This document shows positions 25,069-37,300 of a stretch of DNA of 47,135 nucleotides, one piece after another; within the stretch, counting starts at the first letter, position 1, and every line of letters begins with the position of its first letter. The position numbers and the translations under genes are program-made. Source of the DNA: Clostridia bacterium (GTDB lineage: Bacteria; Bacillota_A; Clostridia; Oscillospirales; CAG-272); contig JAFTHF010000001.1 in the NCBI GenBank assembly GCA_017457545.1, forward strand, positions 1 through 47,135, written 5' to 3'. Below the pieces are notes generated by a model. It did no database searches. It was not told where the DNA came from and worked only from the letters and a program-made list of their open reading frames with translations.

Positions 25069-28000
25069 ATGGCAGAACACGCTGACGGCTCTATTATCGT
25101 TGATACTGAGATAGATGCTCAAGGTTTTAAGGCTGGCAGCTCTGAATTACAAAGGGCCATAAAATCGCTTAACACCAAAATGGAAGCGCTCGGCCCTGCC
25201 TTTCAAAAAGCCTTATCCGGCAATGCAAGTGCTATCTCGACTTTTGACGCGAAGGCTGCGGCGCTGGAAAGCACTATCTCAGATATTGAGGCTAAAATGG
25301 AAAGCCTCGGCGGTAAAAGAGTGCCTACCGAAGATTATCAGTGGCTCACTACTGAGATCCAAAAGGCAAAAAATGAACTCGCAAAGCTGGAAGAAAAGCA
25401 AATCAAAATGGAGAGTACGGGCGTAAAGCAAAACTCCCGTGCTTGGCAGACCTTACAGTATGATATTGACCTCGCAAAGAGGAAGATAGCAGAATATGAG
25501 GGCGAACAGGCCACCATGAGAGCTGACGGTACAGCTTTTCAAATGGGATCAAGTACAGCAGAATATACACAGCTTGAAAGTGCTTTAGCATCTGCGAAAA
25601 ACCGCTTAGCTGAAATGAAAGCTCAGGCGGAAGCGGCAAGAGGCTCTACAAGCCGTCTTGCACAGATTGGTAACTCGATAAGAGCAGTCTTTAGTAAGAT
25701 CGGCGCTGTAGGTAAAAAAGCCTTTACCGGCTTTGTAAATGGCGTGAAAAACGGTATTTCAAAGTTAAAGCAGTTTTCTAAATCTTCAGGCGGTTGTATG
25801 GGTGCTATTAGCAAGCTCGGTAAGAAACTTACCGGCTTAGGTAGTATGCTAAAGAGATTGGCACTCCGCAAAATTATGATGGCCATACTGACAGCCGTAA
25901 AGGACGGTTTTAACAACCTTGCTCAGTATTCCTCTCAGACAAATGCGGATTTGTCAGCTCTTAAATCGGGCCTTACACAGCTCAAAAACAGCTTTGCAAC
26001 GGCTTTTGCACCTATCTTGACTGTTGTAACCCCTATTCTTACTAAGCTGATAGGCTATTTGTCTACAGCTCTTACCTATATTGGTAAGCTCTTCGCAGCT
26101 CTCTCCGGGGCAAAGACCTTTACAAAGGCTACTGCCGTACAGGAGGACTATGCCGCCTCCCTAAGCGGTACAGGCAAGGCTGCAAAAGAGGCACAAAAAC
26201 AGCTTGCAGGATTTGATGAGCTGAACGTCCTTAGCGACAGCTCCTCTGACAGTGGCGGCGGTGGTGCAAGTACCACTGATCCGTCTGAAATGTTTGAGGA
26301 AGTACCGATAGAATCCAGCATTACGGACTTTATCGGCTCTCTGAAGGACGCCCTAAAGAATGGCGACTATGCCGGTATTGGTGAGATTATCGGTAACGGT
26401 ATCAATACCGCCGTTCAAAAGGTCAATGATTTTATCCGTTGGGATAACGTAGGCTCTAAGATCACAGCAGGTATCAAGGGTGTTGCTCAGGGCTTTAATT
26501 CTCTTGTTCACACAGTAGATTGGAAGCTCATAGGCGATACCTGCGCTCAAGGATTTAATACTGCAATTAACACTATTTTCTTAGTCCTTACAGAGTTTGA
26601 CTGGCCCGGACTTGCAGCAGGCTTAGCACAGCACCTTAACGGCATTGTGTCCGGCATAGATTGGGGCAAGCTCGGTACAACCCTCTCCACAGGACTAAGC
26701 AGGGCAATAGCTACACTGAGAAGCGCTATCACTGCTTTTGATTGGGCGTCCCTCGGTAAAGGCATAGCAGATGCAATAAATAGCATTGATTGGGTGGGCT
26801 TGATAAGCGACCTTGCAGGCAGTATCAGTGATCTGCTCAAGGCTGCTCTTGACCTCTTAATTGGCTTTGCTGAAAATCTCGATTGGGGCAAGCTCGGCAG
26901 TGATTTGTGGAACAGCATTATTGGTATCATAACCAACATTGATTGGGGCGGTATCATTTCTAAAGCCTTCCAGCTCTTAGGCAACGCTCTTGCCGGTGCA
27001 GTATCTTTGATAGTAGGATTTGCAAAATCCCTTTGGGAATCCCTCAAATCTGCATTTGAAAGCACTAAAAACTACTTCAGCAAGTACATAGACGAAGCAG
27101 GCGGAAACGTCATACAGGGATTGCTTAATGGCATTTGGAACGGTATTAAAAATATCGGTACGTGGATTAAAACTCACATATTCGATCCTTTTATCAACGG
27201 ATTCAAAAATGCCTTTGGTATTCACTCTCCGTCTACTGTTATGGCTGAAATGGGCGGCTTTTTGATTGAAGGATTGCTCAACGGTATCAAGAATCTTTGG
27301 AGCAGCATTACGGGCTTCTTCAGCAACGCTCTTAGCTCTTTGAAACAGACTATAGGCAATGCTTGGGAGAGCATAAAGCAGGGGGCTTCTACTGCTTGGT
27401 CCGGCATTAAAAATACGGTATCTAACGCTTGGAATGGCATAAAAACGGGTGTTTCAAACGCCTGCACTGCCGTGAAAAACGGGGTATCTACGGCTTGGAC
27501 TTCCGTTAAAAACACGGTAAGCACTAAACTTAATGAGGCGAAAGCGGCAGCGTCTACGGCTTGGAACTCTATCAAGTCTACCGCTTCTACTATCGGCTCA
27601 AATATTGCAAGCGCAGCGTCTACGGCTTGGACTTCGGTTAAAAACCACATAAGCACTAACCTGAATAACGCAAAAACGCTTGCAAGCACAGCTTGGAACT
27701 CCATTAAGACTACAGCTTCTACTATTGGATCTTCCATAAAAAGTGGCGTGTCCTCTGCGTGGTCCTCCATTAAAAATAGCATAAGCACTAACCTTAACAA
27801 CGCTAAGACTTTGGCATCTACGGCATGGAACTCTATAAAAACCAACGCCTCCACGATAGGCGCAGGAGTAAAGTCCGTTGTTTCTAATGCTTGGTCCGGC
27901 GTCAAGAGCCTTATTACAGGAAATCTGAACGGGGCAAAGTCAAGTGCAAGCGCGGCATGGAACTCCATAAAGTCCACTGCCTCTACCGTAAGTAACAATA

Positions 28001-28797
28001 TCAAATCCACTGTTTCTTCGGCATGGGAGAACACCAAAACGGCTGTATCTAATAAGCTCTCAAGCATAAAGAGTACAGTTACAAATACCTTTAACAACCT
28101 GAAAAATAGCGCTCCTACTTGGGGTAAAGACCTCTGCGACAACATGGCAAACGGTATTTCGAAAGCAAAGAGTACCGTTGAAAATGCTGTTAAGGGCGTT
28201 GCAGACAAAATTAAATCCTTCTTAGGCTTCTCTGAGCCTGAGGACGGTCCTTTGTCTAATTTCCATACCTATATGCCTGATATGATCGACTTAATGACTA
28301 AGGGCATTAAAGATAATCAAGGTAAGGCTATAGGGGCTGTGTCTGATATGGCTTCCGCTATTTCTGGAGAAATTCAGGGCGGAGATTATGCTATGGGCGC
28401 AGTGGAAACGGGAAAAGTGGACTCTGCACTTACCGGCTTCTCTGATACTATTGCAAACAGCTTTACAAATCTGCTTGACAGACTACAAGCTATCGCAAAC
28501 GGTGTTAGCTTTGCTGTCCCTGCGGTTGCTACGGGTAGTGTAACACCATACAGCGTATCTGCTGCTACCAACGGCGGCGGAAACGGCGTTACAGGTGCTA
28601 TAGAGGCATCTAATGAAGAATTAGGCTCTATCATTATTCAGTCCGTTACAAACGCAACTGCGGCCATTGTGGACGCAATTCAGGAGTATAGCGGTACTAC
28701 TGTCAATCTGGACGAAAACAGCTTGACGTCAAGTATTATTAAGCAAATCAACAGACGTACCATGATGAGTGGTAAGTCCCCGTTGATAACTAAGTAA
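25069..28797 (+). CDS. Tape measure protein
   Basis: 1242 residues, setting tail length (roughly 0.15 nm per residue gives near 185 nm). N-terminal coiled coils (about 20-200), hydrophobic helices at about 255-350, and Trp-containing repeats. From about residue 765 to 1010 the protein is built of 11- and 22-residue repeats with TAWNSIK / TAWTSVK cores, as in other tape measures. The C-terminal domain has a GFSEPEDGPLSNFHTY block common to Firmicutes tape measures. It follows the chaperones and precedes the distal tail genes. Confidence 0.95.
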   Translation: MAEHADGSIIVDTEIDAQGFKAGSSELQRAIKSLNTKMEALGPAFQKALSGNASAISTFDAKAAALESTISDIEAKMESLGGKRVPTEDYQWLTTEIQKAKNELAKLEEKQIKMESTGVKQNSRAWQTLQYDIDLAKRKIAEYEGEQATMRADGTAFQMGSSTAEYTQLESALASAKNRLAEMKAQAEAARGSTSRLAQIGNSIRAVFSKIGAVGKKAFTGFVNGVKNGISKLKQFSKSSGGCMGAISKLGKKLTGLGSMLKRLALRKIMMAILTAVKDGFNNLAQYSSQTNADLSALKSGLTQLKNSFATAFAPILTVVTPILTKLIGYLSTALTYIGKLFAALSGAKTFTKATAVQEDYAASLSGTGKAAKEAQKQLAGFDELNVLSDSSSDSGGGGASTTDPSEMFEEVPIESSITDFIGSLKDALKNGDYAGIGEIIGNGINTAVQKVNDFIRWDNVGSKITAGIKGVAQGFNSLVHTVDWKLIGDTCAQGFNTAINTIFLVLTEFDWPGLAAGLAQHLNGIVSGIDWGKLGTTLSTGLSRAIATLRSAITAFDWASLGKGIADAINSIDWVGLISDLAGSISDLLKAALDLLIGFAENLDWGKLGSDLWNSIIGIITNIDWGGIISKAFQLLGNALAGAVSLIVGFAKSLWESLKSAFESTKNYFSKYIDEAGGNVIQGLLNGIWNGIKNIGTWIKTHIFDPFINGFKNAFGIHSPSTVMAEMGGFLIEGLLNGIKNLWSSITGFFSNALSSLKQTIGNAWESIKQGASTAWSGIKNTVSNAWNGIKTGVSNACTAVKNGVSTAWTSVKNTVSTKLNEAKAAASTAWNSIKSTASTIGSNIASAASTAWTSVKNHISTNLNNAKTLASTAWNSIKTTASTIGSSIKSGVSSAWSSIKNSISTNLNNAKTLASTAWNSIKTNASTIGAGVKSVVSNAWSGVKSLITGNLNGAKSSASAAWNSIKSTASTVSNNIKSTVSSAWENTKTAVSNKLSSIKSTVTNTFNNLKNSAPTWGKDLCDNMANGISKAKSTVENAVKGVADKIKSFLGFSEPEDGPLSNFHTYMPDMIDLMTKGIKDNQGKAIGAVSDMASAISGEIQGGDYAMGAVETGKVDSALTGFSDTIANSFTNLLDRLQAIANGVSFAVPAVATGSVTPYSVSAATNGGGNGVTGAIEASNEELGSIIIQSVTNATAAIVDAIQEYSGTTVNLDENSLTSSIIKQINRRTMMSGKSPLITK

Positions 28798-28810
28798 GGG
28801 AGGTGCGGAC

Positions 28811-29191
28811 GTGAGTAGACCGATATTTAAGATCAACGGCCATGACTATACACAGTATTTGGCTGAGGAAGGCTTGAAGCCTACCCGTAATGACCTTGAC
28901 TCAGACGGCAGCGGACGCAACCTCCTTGACGGGCTTATGTACCGTTCAAGGATTGCTACTAAGGTAAAATGGACTGTTACTTTTGACAGGCTGGATGAGG
29001 CTGTTATGGCTCAAATTGAGCAGGATATGTATGCAGACGATAACTACGTTACAGTTATTATGCTCGATCCTAAGCAAAACAGACACGTTGAGCGTACCTA
29101 CTACTGCTCCACTATCAATGAGGGCGTACAGAGGTACATAGGCGGCAGGACTGTTTATGACGGCGTTACATTCAACCTGACAGAGAGGTGA
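28811..29191 (+). CDS. Distal tail-type protein (DUF6711-like)
   Basis: 126 residues, GTG start behind GGGAGGTG. Begins with FKINGHDYTQYL and ends YDGVTFNLTER, a pattern I associate with a small distal-tail or baseplate protein placed after the tape measure. Family name from memory. Confidence 0.65.
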   Translation: MSRPIFKINGHDYTQYLAEEGLKPTRNDLDSDGSGRNLLDGLMYRSRIATKVKWTVTFDRLDEAVMAQIEQDMYADDNYVTVIMLDPKQNRHVERTYYCSTINEGVQRYIGGRTVYDGVTFNLTER

Positions 29192-29195
29192 TACC

Positions 29196-31274
29196 ATGCG
29201 GCATAGGAGTAAAATCTGGACTAAACTTGCCGCCCGTGGTAAATTCCGTGTTGAGTCTATCGCAGTAATCGGCAATAAAACCTACACAGCGATAACAGCG
29301 CCTAAGATTGACCGTGCTTTGCTGTCTGATCCTTTGTCTGTAGGCAACTGTACCTCTGCAACTTTGCAGCTCTCAGTTATGACAGATGATGTGATTGATA
29401 CCAGCAGCCCGGTTATCATTAAAGCGCGTATCACTGACGGTAAGCAGTACAGTGAGTTTATGGACTTTGGCAAATTCTATATTGATATGCCTGAGGTAAA
29501 CGAAAACCTGATAACGCTTACTTGTTATGACTCCATGCTGAAGGCAGGTCAAATGTATGTTGACGAAACCGACAGTGAGGAGGAATGGCCTAAACCTATG
29601 ATAACCTGCGTAGAGGAAATAGCGCTAAGAATCGGCGTCGGCATTGATCCCCGTACAAGGATCAATGTCGGCGTTGATTATTTAGTACCTTATCCCTCTG
29701 GACGCACTATGCAACAGGTTTTAGGCTTTATCGGTGCAGTACACGGCGGAAACTGGATTATCACAGAAGAAAACCTGTTAAGACTTATACCGATTATCAA
29801 CAGTCCTGATGATACATTCAATATCATTGATGAGGACTACAACACCATTATGACGGGTGGAAACTATAGGCTGGCTTACAGGCTCACAGGCAAAGAGCGT
29901 GTTGAGGTACAGCCGGACGCTCCCGGTGAGGCGGCATCCTCTCTCATTCCTATCTACAGGCATATTACAGATGAGAAATATAATCCTATTGTTACCTCTG
30001 ACGGCTATTATCTTGTATGGGGTAAAGACGGCAGCGCAGATGCAATAGGAGGGCTTATCAATGTACCTGTTGTAGTAGGTAAAATCACCACTGGCAAAAA
30101 TCTTGTAGTAAGCAAGGTGCTTATGACGGACGAAGCCGGTAATGAATATTCCTGCGGTGATGATACAGGATTTGAGATTAAGGTAGAATCCAACCCGTAT
30201 GCAAATGCCAATGTTTGCAAAGCTCTGTATGACACTTTCAACGGCTTAGTGTACTCTCCGTACACAGCTACAAAAGCCTGCTATGATCCTGCTGTAGAGC
30301 TGGGCGATTGGGTAAAAATCGGCGATAAGGTATGCAGTGTTATTTACACAATGACCTTATCTCTTGATATTGACTACAGAGCCGATATATCAGCCCCCAG
30401 CAGTAATGAAATGGTACGCACTTATCCGTTTTTGTCTGAAGCTGACAAGCTGAAGAGCAAAGGTGTTTTGGATAGTTCTACTGATTATGCAGGTGTTACG
30501 CTGAACGCCGAAAACGGCTTGACCGTTAAAAAGAGCGTCAGCACAGCTTCCGTGTCTACTTATGCCTCCGGCTCTGTTGTAAAGGCAGAGGTTACTTTCA
30601 ACGAAGGTAACATTGTCTTTAAGGGTATCAACGGAGAGGGCGTTATGGAAAACTGCATCTACTATGATGACGAAATTAACGCCTACCGCATAGCAGCCTC
30701 CGTACAGTTAGACGGTATGCTGGATCAGACCGAAGCTATCAAATCCCTGCAAGAAAAAGTGGCAAGCCTTGAAAACTCAGAGAGTGGCACTGCTACAGAC
30801 GTTTCAGGCTTAAAGGAAACAGTGGCTCAGCACACTACCTCTATCAGTGCGTTAGAGGGGACTGTGGGCGGTTTTGACGGCAGAATTAAAACCGTTGAAG
30901 AAACACTCACGGAACAGCAAAAGACTGTTTCTGCAAACGCTAAGGCGGTGCAGGGCCTACGCACAGACGTAGATGCTCATAAGGTCAGCATTGACGCTCA
31001 TACGGAAACGCTGAGTACCATAAAGGGTGATATTGATTTGCTTAAAGCTGCGGACACGCAGACGGACGAAGCTATCAAATCCCTGCAAGAAAAAGTGGCA
31101 AGCCTTGAAACACAGGTATCTGAGTTATCAACAAAGGTATCTGCGAATGAGGGCGCAATTACAACTTTGCAGACTAATGTGGAGGCTGTGTCTGGCAGAG
31201 TATCTACCGCAGAGGGTAATATTACCGCTATCCTCGCACGGCTTGAGGCTCTGGAAGGTCAGCAATCCACGTAA
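29196..31274 (+). CDS. Tail/baseplate hub protein with C-terminal coiled coil
   Basis: 692 residues. About 1-440 is a beta-rich tail-hub-like region (domains around FGKFYIDMPE and CVEEIALRIG). A smaller domain follows, then about 500-690 is a nearly continuous coiled coil built of SLQEKVASLE-like heptads, suited to form a trimeric stalk. Two exact 44-bp repeats encode EAIKSLQEKVASLE twice. It precedes the giant receptor-binding-type protein, so it probably links the tail tip to it. Role inferred from order and architecture. Confidence 0.75.
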   Translation: MRHRSKIWTKLAARGKFRVESIAVIGNKTYTAITAPKIDRALLSDPLSVGNCTSATLQLSVMTDDVIDTSSPVIIKARITDGKQYSEFMDFGKFYIDMPEVNENLITLTCYDSMLKAGQMYVDETDSEEEWPKPMITCVEEIALRIGVGIDPRTRINVGVDYLVPYPSGRTMQQVLGFIGAVHGGNWIITEENLLRLIPIINSPDDTFNIIDEDYNTIMTGGNYRLAYRLTGKERVEVQPDAPGEAASSLIPIYRHITDEKYNPIVTSDGYYLVWGKDGSADAIGGLINVPVVVGKITTGKNLVVSKVLMTDEAGNEYSCGDDTGFEIKVESNPYANANVCKALYDTFNGLVYSPYTATKACYDPAVELGDWVKIGDKVCSVIYTMTLSLDIDYRADISAPSSNEMVRTYPFLSEADKLKSKGVLDSSTDYAGVTLNAENGLTVKKSVSTASVSTYASGSVVKAEVTFNEGNIVFKGINGEGVMENCIYYDDEINAYRIAASVQLDGMLDQTEAIKSLQEKVASLENSESGTATDVSGLKETVAQHTTSISALEGTVGGFDGRIKTVEETLTEQQKTVSANAKAVQGLRTDVDAHKVSIDAHTETLSTIKGDIDLLKAADTQTDEAIKSLQEKVASLETQVSELSTKVSANEGAITTLQTNVEAVSGRVSTAEGNITAILARLEALEGQQST
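30731..31110 (+). repeat. 44-bp exact direct repeat pair in the coiled-coil stalk
   Basis: Identical copies at 30731-30774 and 31067-31110, 336 bases (112 codons) apart and in frame. Recombination between them would shorten the stalk by 112 residues without a frameshift. Confidence 0.95.
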
Positions 31275-31303
31275 TCTGAATAATTCCAAAAGGAGGGCGA
31301 AAA

Positions 31304-34300
31304 ATGCCTGATAGAAGAATTGCAGATTTTGCGACACTGCCTGAGGCAAAAGATGATGACCTTTTACTTGTATCGTCTGAAGGTGAAACTTTCAATATGA
31401 AATTTGGCACTTTCAAAGAAGCGGTACAGGGTGATGCAGACAGGGCGGCTGCTTCTGCTGCCGCTGCTGAGGCATCTGCAAAGGCGGCTGAAACCTTAGC
31501 CGGTGATGCAAATTCAAAATCCGCTGAGGCTTTGCAAAGAGCCTCAAGTGCTGAAATGGCAGCTACAACCTCAGATCAGGCGGCTACACGTGCCGCTAAC
31601 TCTGCGGCTTCGGCTCAAGGTGCTGCTAAGGCAGCTCAGGGCTATTCTTCAGAGGCTCAACAGTCCGCAGCGCAAGCTGAGGAATCCGCCGCTAATGCTG
31701 AGAAAAAGGCAGATGAGGCGGTAAAAGCTGTTGAGGATTTGGAGGAACAGCTTGACAATGTATCAATCGACAAAGACGATCTCGGTCTGGAACAGGACGC
31801 GGAAAGCGGCTATGTTTATCCTACCTATAAGGGTGAGCGTAGCGTAAACGGTATTCCGCTTGCTTCCAGCGGTGGCGGCGGTGGCGGCTCAGCTCACTCC
31901 GTCCGCTTAGTAAACGGCGGCAGCTCTTTGAGCTTTTCCGTTGCTTCCTCTGCACAGACCTCTTTGACGGTTAGCTTCTACGAATACTACGGCAGTGAGC
32001 AGACAACGGCTCTCGGTAATCTGTCCGTGTATTACAAACTCTCCACCGAAACTGAGTACAAAGAACTCACTACTAAGTCCGGCGTTGCTCAGGGTGAGCC
32101 TATTCCCTTTGATATTACCTCTGTACTCTCTGCCGGAAACACTACCAACGTCAAAATTGTTGCCGTGGGTGGTGAGTCCAGCCTTGAGAAATCGCTTACC
32201 TTTACTGTTAAGTGTGTTGAGGCTTATATTGAATCTCTTACCCCGGCTTTTCCCTCTGACAGCCTCTCTACTTCGGTGTTTACAGGCAATACCACTCTTA
32301 CCTATCAGTGTGTGGGTAAGGGCCTTGCAAAAGTGGTTTATTTCTACATTGACGGCAAGCTCTATAACACCGTTGATGTGGGTACAAGCAACAAAGTAGC
32401 ACTCACTGAGCCTATCAACCTTGTAGGCAAATACGCCTACGGTGTGCATGACCTCATGTACTACTTTGAAACCGCAGACGGCGCACGTTCTAACGTTCTC
32501 CACAATATCATCCTGTTTGATAACGGCTCAAGCTCTGCACCTATGATTGGTGTATCTAAGGACTTGACCGCCGTTGACTACGGTGATGAAATCAAGGTTG
32601 ATTGGGTAGCTTACACTCCCGGTCAGGAAACTACGGACAGTGTTAAAATCCGTCTGTATGCTGTTGAAGGTGAGGAGCAGGTAGAATACGCCTCCTCTGA
32701 GCTTGTAGACGTAGAAAATCAGACCGTAAAGACTTGGTCTACCTCTGAGTACCCTGCCTCTGGAACTGCCTACGTGGAACTCTCCAGCGGCTCTACTAAG
32801 GTTACTCTTGAGATCACAGTCAATGCCGGTAGCTCTGAGTACAACATTGAGCCGGTGGAAACAGGACTTGTATATGCTTATGAGTCCAGCGGACACAGCA
32901 ACAATGACTCTGACCGCGCTGAGTACGGCTTTGATTATACCGATTCTACGGGTACTGCTACAAAGATTAAGGCGGTAAATACCGGCTTCAACTATGCCTC
33001 CAACGGTTATATCAGCACTGAAAACGGTGTTGCTCTCCGTATCAGCGGTGCGGCAAAGCACACTATTGAGCTGCCGATATTCCAGACAAGTTACACGGAT
33101 GAGAACGGACAGACGGTAAGGCTTGAGAGTGCGACAGGCGCAACTGTTACCACCAATGGCCGTACCATTGAGTTTGTCTTTACCGTGCGTGAGGTTACTA
33201 ACAGAAACGCTGAGATCATTAAGTGTATGGCTAATGATATTGGCTTTGTTGTTACGCCTCAGGTTTGTTACCTCTTATCTGCTAATGGTGCTAAGGTACA
33301 GCTTGACAGTACCGGCTTCATTGAGAATGAGGAGAACATTGCCGCTTCCTATTTGCAGCCTAACAAGCGTATTCACCTTGCCTTTGTTATTGAGGCTATT
33401 GCACCTGACGGCAGACAGTGTATCAGCATCTACCTTAACGGCAAGTACGCTAAGTCTATTCCGTATGACGGAAATGACCGCTTTACTCAGGGCAGTTATA
33501 TTGTTATCGGTAATAACACCTGCATTGTGGACCTCTACAGTGTACGCCTCTATAATCGTGGGCTGAAAGAAGCTGAAGCAAGACAAAACGCTATAGCTGC
33601 TATGCCTACCATTAAAGAGCGTTTAGCTGTTGCGGCTGACAACGATATTTTGACTGATGACGGGGACGTTGATTATAGCAAGGCAATCAAAAAGTACACC
33701 TGCTTAAAGGTTACGGGTGAGCTGTCTAACTATAAGAGTCAGCGTAAGTACGGCGGACTTGTTCTGACAAAGCCTGACGGCAACGGCGGCTATGTTACTG
33801 AGTTTGCTCTGCTCGGTCAGGATTCAGAAGGTCAGTGGTACTGCTCCTCTAAGGTACAGGGTACTTCTTCGCAGAAATTCATGCGTAAGAACTACAAATT
33901 TTACCTTGCTGACGCAAGCGGTAAAGTCAAGTATGCGTTAAAGGGCCGTGATGCACAGGGCAATCCTCTCTCTATTCCTGAGAGTACCCTTTGCTATAAG
34001 ATAGATTATATGTCTACCGACCACGCAAACACCCTCAACGCAAATGTGGCAGATACTCTGTTTACTGATTTGTCCGTAGCTCAGCAGGAGGACAGCAGAT
34101 ACCAAAATACCATTTACGGCTTCCGTTGTTTGCTGTTCCTTGAAGATCCTGAAACGGGCGTTATCACCTTTGCCGGCGACGGTATGCTGAATAACGATAA
34201 GGGCAACTCTAAATCCTTTGGTTTGGAGTGTGCAGGCGACACGGGCAATAATACTACCCGTCAAAAGTGGGAGTTTTTGAATAACACTCACGATATTTGC

Positions 34301-37300
34301 CTTTTCCAGTCTGACAGACTGCTTGAGGTAACAGACGCCTCCGCCTCTATCTACAATAAGTCCGTTGTGGGCGCTCTTGAATCCTGTTACCCGGATCAGG
34401 GCGACCTGAAGGACGCAGGGCTTGAGCCTAACTACGATTATATTCAGGTGCTTTTCACTTGGGTATTGCGTAGAGCTAATTTCTGGACTGCCTCTACTGA
34501 GGTTTTGTCTGAGCCTTATACCTACAACGGCAAGAGCTACTATACAGAGCGTGAGTATCGTAAAGCTATCTTTATCAATGAATTTGATAAGCACTTTAAC
34601 AGAAACCGCGCCCTGACCTACTATGCGTTTATTGAGTTTACCGCCCTCGCAGATAACAGAGCAAAAAATATGTTCCTGCGTTGCGAAAACGTCAAGGCTG
34701 AAAATCTTGTATTCACTGATCCCTCCGTTACGGCGCTGAGCGATATTATCGACAGTAGCACGGGTGAGGTTGACTTTGAAAAGATTGATTGGGAGAACTC
34801 CACATTTGCACTGTGGCTCACTGATCTGTATGACCTTGATAGCTGCTTCGGTGCTGAGAACTCCGGCTACCTCCGTGTACCGTACTACGCAGAGTGGGAC
34901 TACCAGCTTAACGGCTCTTATCAGTTTAACGGCTATCAGTCCTACTTCTGGCTGATGTTTGAGGAGGCTATGGCCGCCGATATTAAAACAAAGGTACAGG
35001 AGCTTGCCACTAATGGCTTGAACTATGAGAACTTCTACAGAACACACATTACCGAAAGCACGGAAATGATGTGTGCTGCGGTTGTAAACCGTGATATGTC
35101 CTACAAGTATCACGATCCGTGGACTGAGGGATATTGGGATTATTCCGTAAGTGAAACTGATCCTACCTTCATTCAGACCTCGCAGTACAAGTACATTCAG
35201 CGCGGCGACAGAATCTATCAGAAGGGCGATTTTATGTACTCTCGCTCTCACATGATGTATTCTAAGTACCAGACAGCACAATTCCTCAACGATAATATCA
35301 ACTTCCGTGCAGGCGTTGACGTCGCACAGGCTGACACAGGTATTACCCTTGAGGCTATGCAGGCTCTCTATCTTGCTGTTAAGTACGGCGACTCCGGCAG
35401 CGTGTATGTTACCAATGGTAAGGTATTTGCAGGAAACCGCACTACCATTAAGAACACCGGCAACGTGGGTGCATCTGATACCGTGTATCTCTACTCTGCA
35501 TCTGACCTGACTGACATAGGCGATATTTCCGCCTTCCGTCCGTATGAGGTACAGCTTGCAAAAGCTACACGCTTGAAGAAGCTGATTATCGGTAGCACTG
35601 CAAGCGGTTATACAAATGGCCGTTTGTCTGCCCTCGATTTAAGCGCCTGCGCCCTGCTTACTGAAATCAATGTAAGCGGCTGCGTGTCTTTGACAGGTAC
35701 GCTTGACCTCACCAAAAACGGACTGATTGAAAAGGTATATGCTAAGAACAGCGGCATTGCCTTTGTTAGCCTGCCTAACGGCGGCTTGCTCTCCGTTCTT
35801 CACCTTCCTGCTGTTACAAACCTCACTGCTCAAAATCAGACAGGCTTGACAGAGTTTAGCTGTGAGAGCTATGAGAACATCAACACTCTCCGTGTTGAGA
35901 ATACACCTATTATCCCGGCTCTTGATATTATCAAAGGCCGTATCGCACAGTTTACGGGCGGTATTCGTATTATCGGCGTAAACGCTGATTTGGGAGATGA
36001 TACCTCCGTGCTGGAGCAGCTTGTTAGCACTGCGGCACAGGGTAAGTACCTCAACAATAACGGCGTTCTCTCTGATGATAAAACGGCATATCCGCACATT
36101 ACCGGCACTGTTAAAATCTCTGCTTTGGGTAGCGCCCTGTATGCTCAGCTTCAGGCTTGTTATCCTGACCTCAATATTGAGTATCAGCAGATCATTCAGC
36201 AGTACACCGTTACTTTCGTAAACTATGACGGTAAGGTGTTGCACACTCAGTACATTCTGTCCGGCAGCGGCGCGGTTGATCCTGTTGAGGAAGGCTATAT
36301 CAGCACTCCTACAAGAGAAAGCTCCGCCTCCACTGTTTATACCTACAACGGCTGGGATAAGGGCTTTGCCTCTATCAGCACGAACACTACCATTGTTGCA
36401 ACCTATACAGAAACTCCCCGTACTTACACTGTTACATGGAAGAACATTGACGGCTCTATCCTTGATACACAGACTACTGAGTACGGCACTGAGGTTGTGT
36501 ACAGCGGTGAAACTCCCTATTACAGACAGTATGAGAGCGTCTTTGCTTACTACCTGTTTAGAGAATGGGATAAGTGTACCGGCTGCGTTGTAGAGGATAT
36601 GACTGTAACAGCTATCTATGACAACATTTCCGCCCTTCCTGCTGTTGGTACTGACCTCTCAGCAATGAGCGCCGTACAGATTTACGGACTCAGACAGGCG
36701 GCAGTGGCAGGACTGGCTAAAATGAGTGATTACGCTGTCCTCAAGGACCGTACACCTATCAAAATGGGTTATATTCCTAACTACGGCAATATCAACTCCA
36801 AAGTGGTAGCAGAGGAGAAGGTATTTGACGGCTTGACCTACGAAGATACCGGCATCCAGCTCCTCAAGGAAGATACCTCTTGGACTATCGTTGTGGATTG
36901 TACCTTTAAGGACGCCACTAACGATCAGGTAATGGTGGGCTGTATGGATGAGAGCAGCTTTAACGGCTTCCAGTGCCGCTACAACTCTGGACCTTCTCTC
37001 CGCTGGGGTGTAAACAGCCTCGGTACTAATCGTGGCGTCAACCGTGAAATTATGGTACTCCGCCACGTCAAGGGTGAGCTTACCGCAACGGCTTACGCCT
37101 CCCGTTGCTATGAAAATGCAATCGGCTACTCGGTCATCAATAAGAGCGTTGCGACAGATACAACTGCTACACTGACGCTGGGTGCAAACAAAAATGAGGA
37201 CGGCACTATCACCAACTACGCTAAGGGCGTCTTGCACCTCTGCAAGATTTACTACGGCGATATTGGAGATGCAGAGTGCCGCAAAATTGTTGCTTGGCCC

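Noticed and set aside
27361..28110. CRISPR-like array in the tape measure gene
   Set aside because: The repeats are in-frame coding repeats of 11/22 residues without unique spacers.
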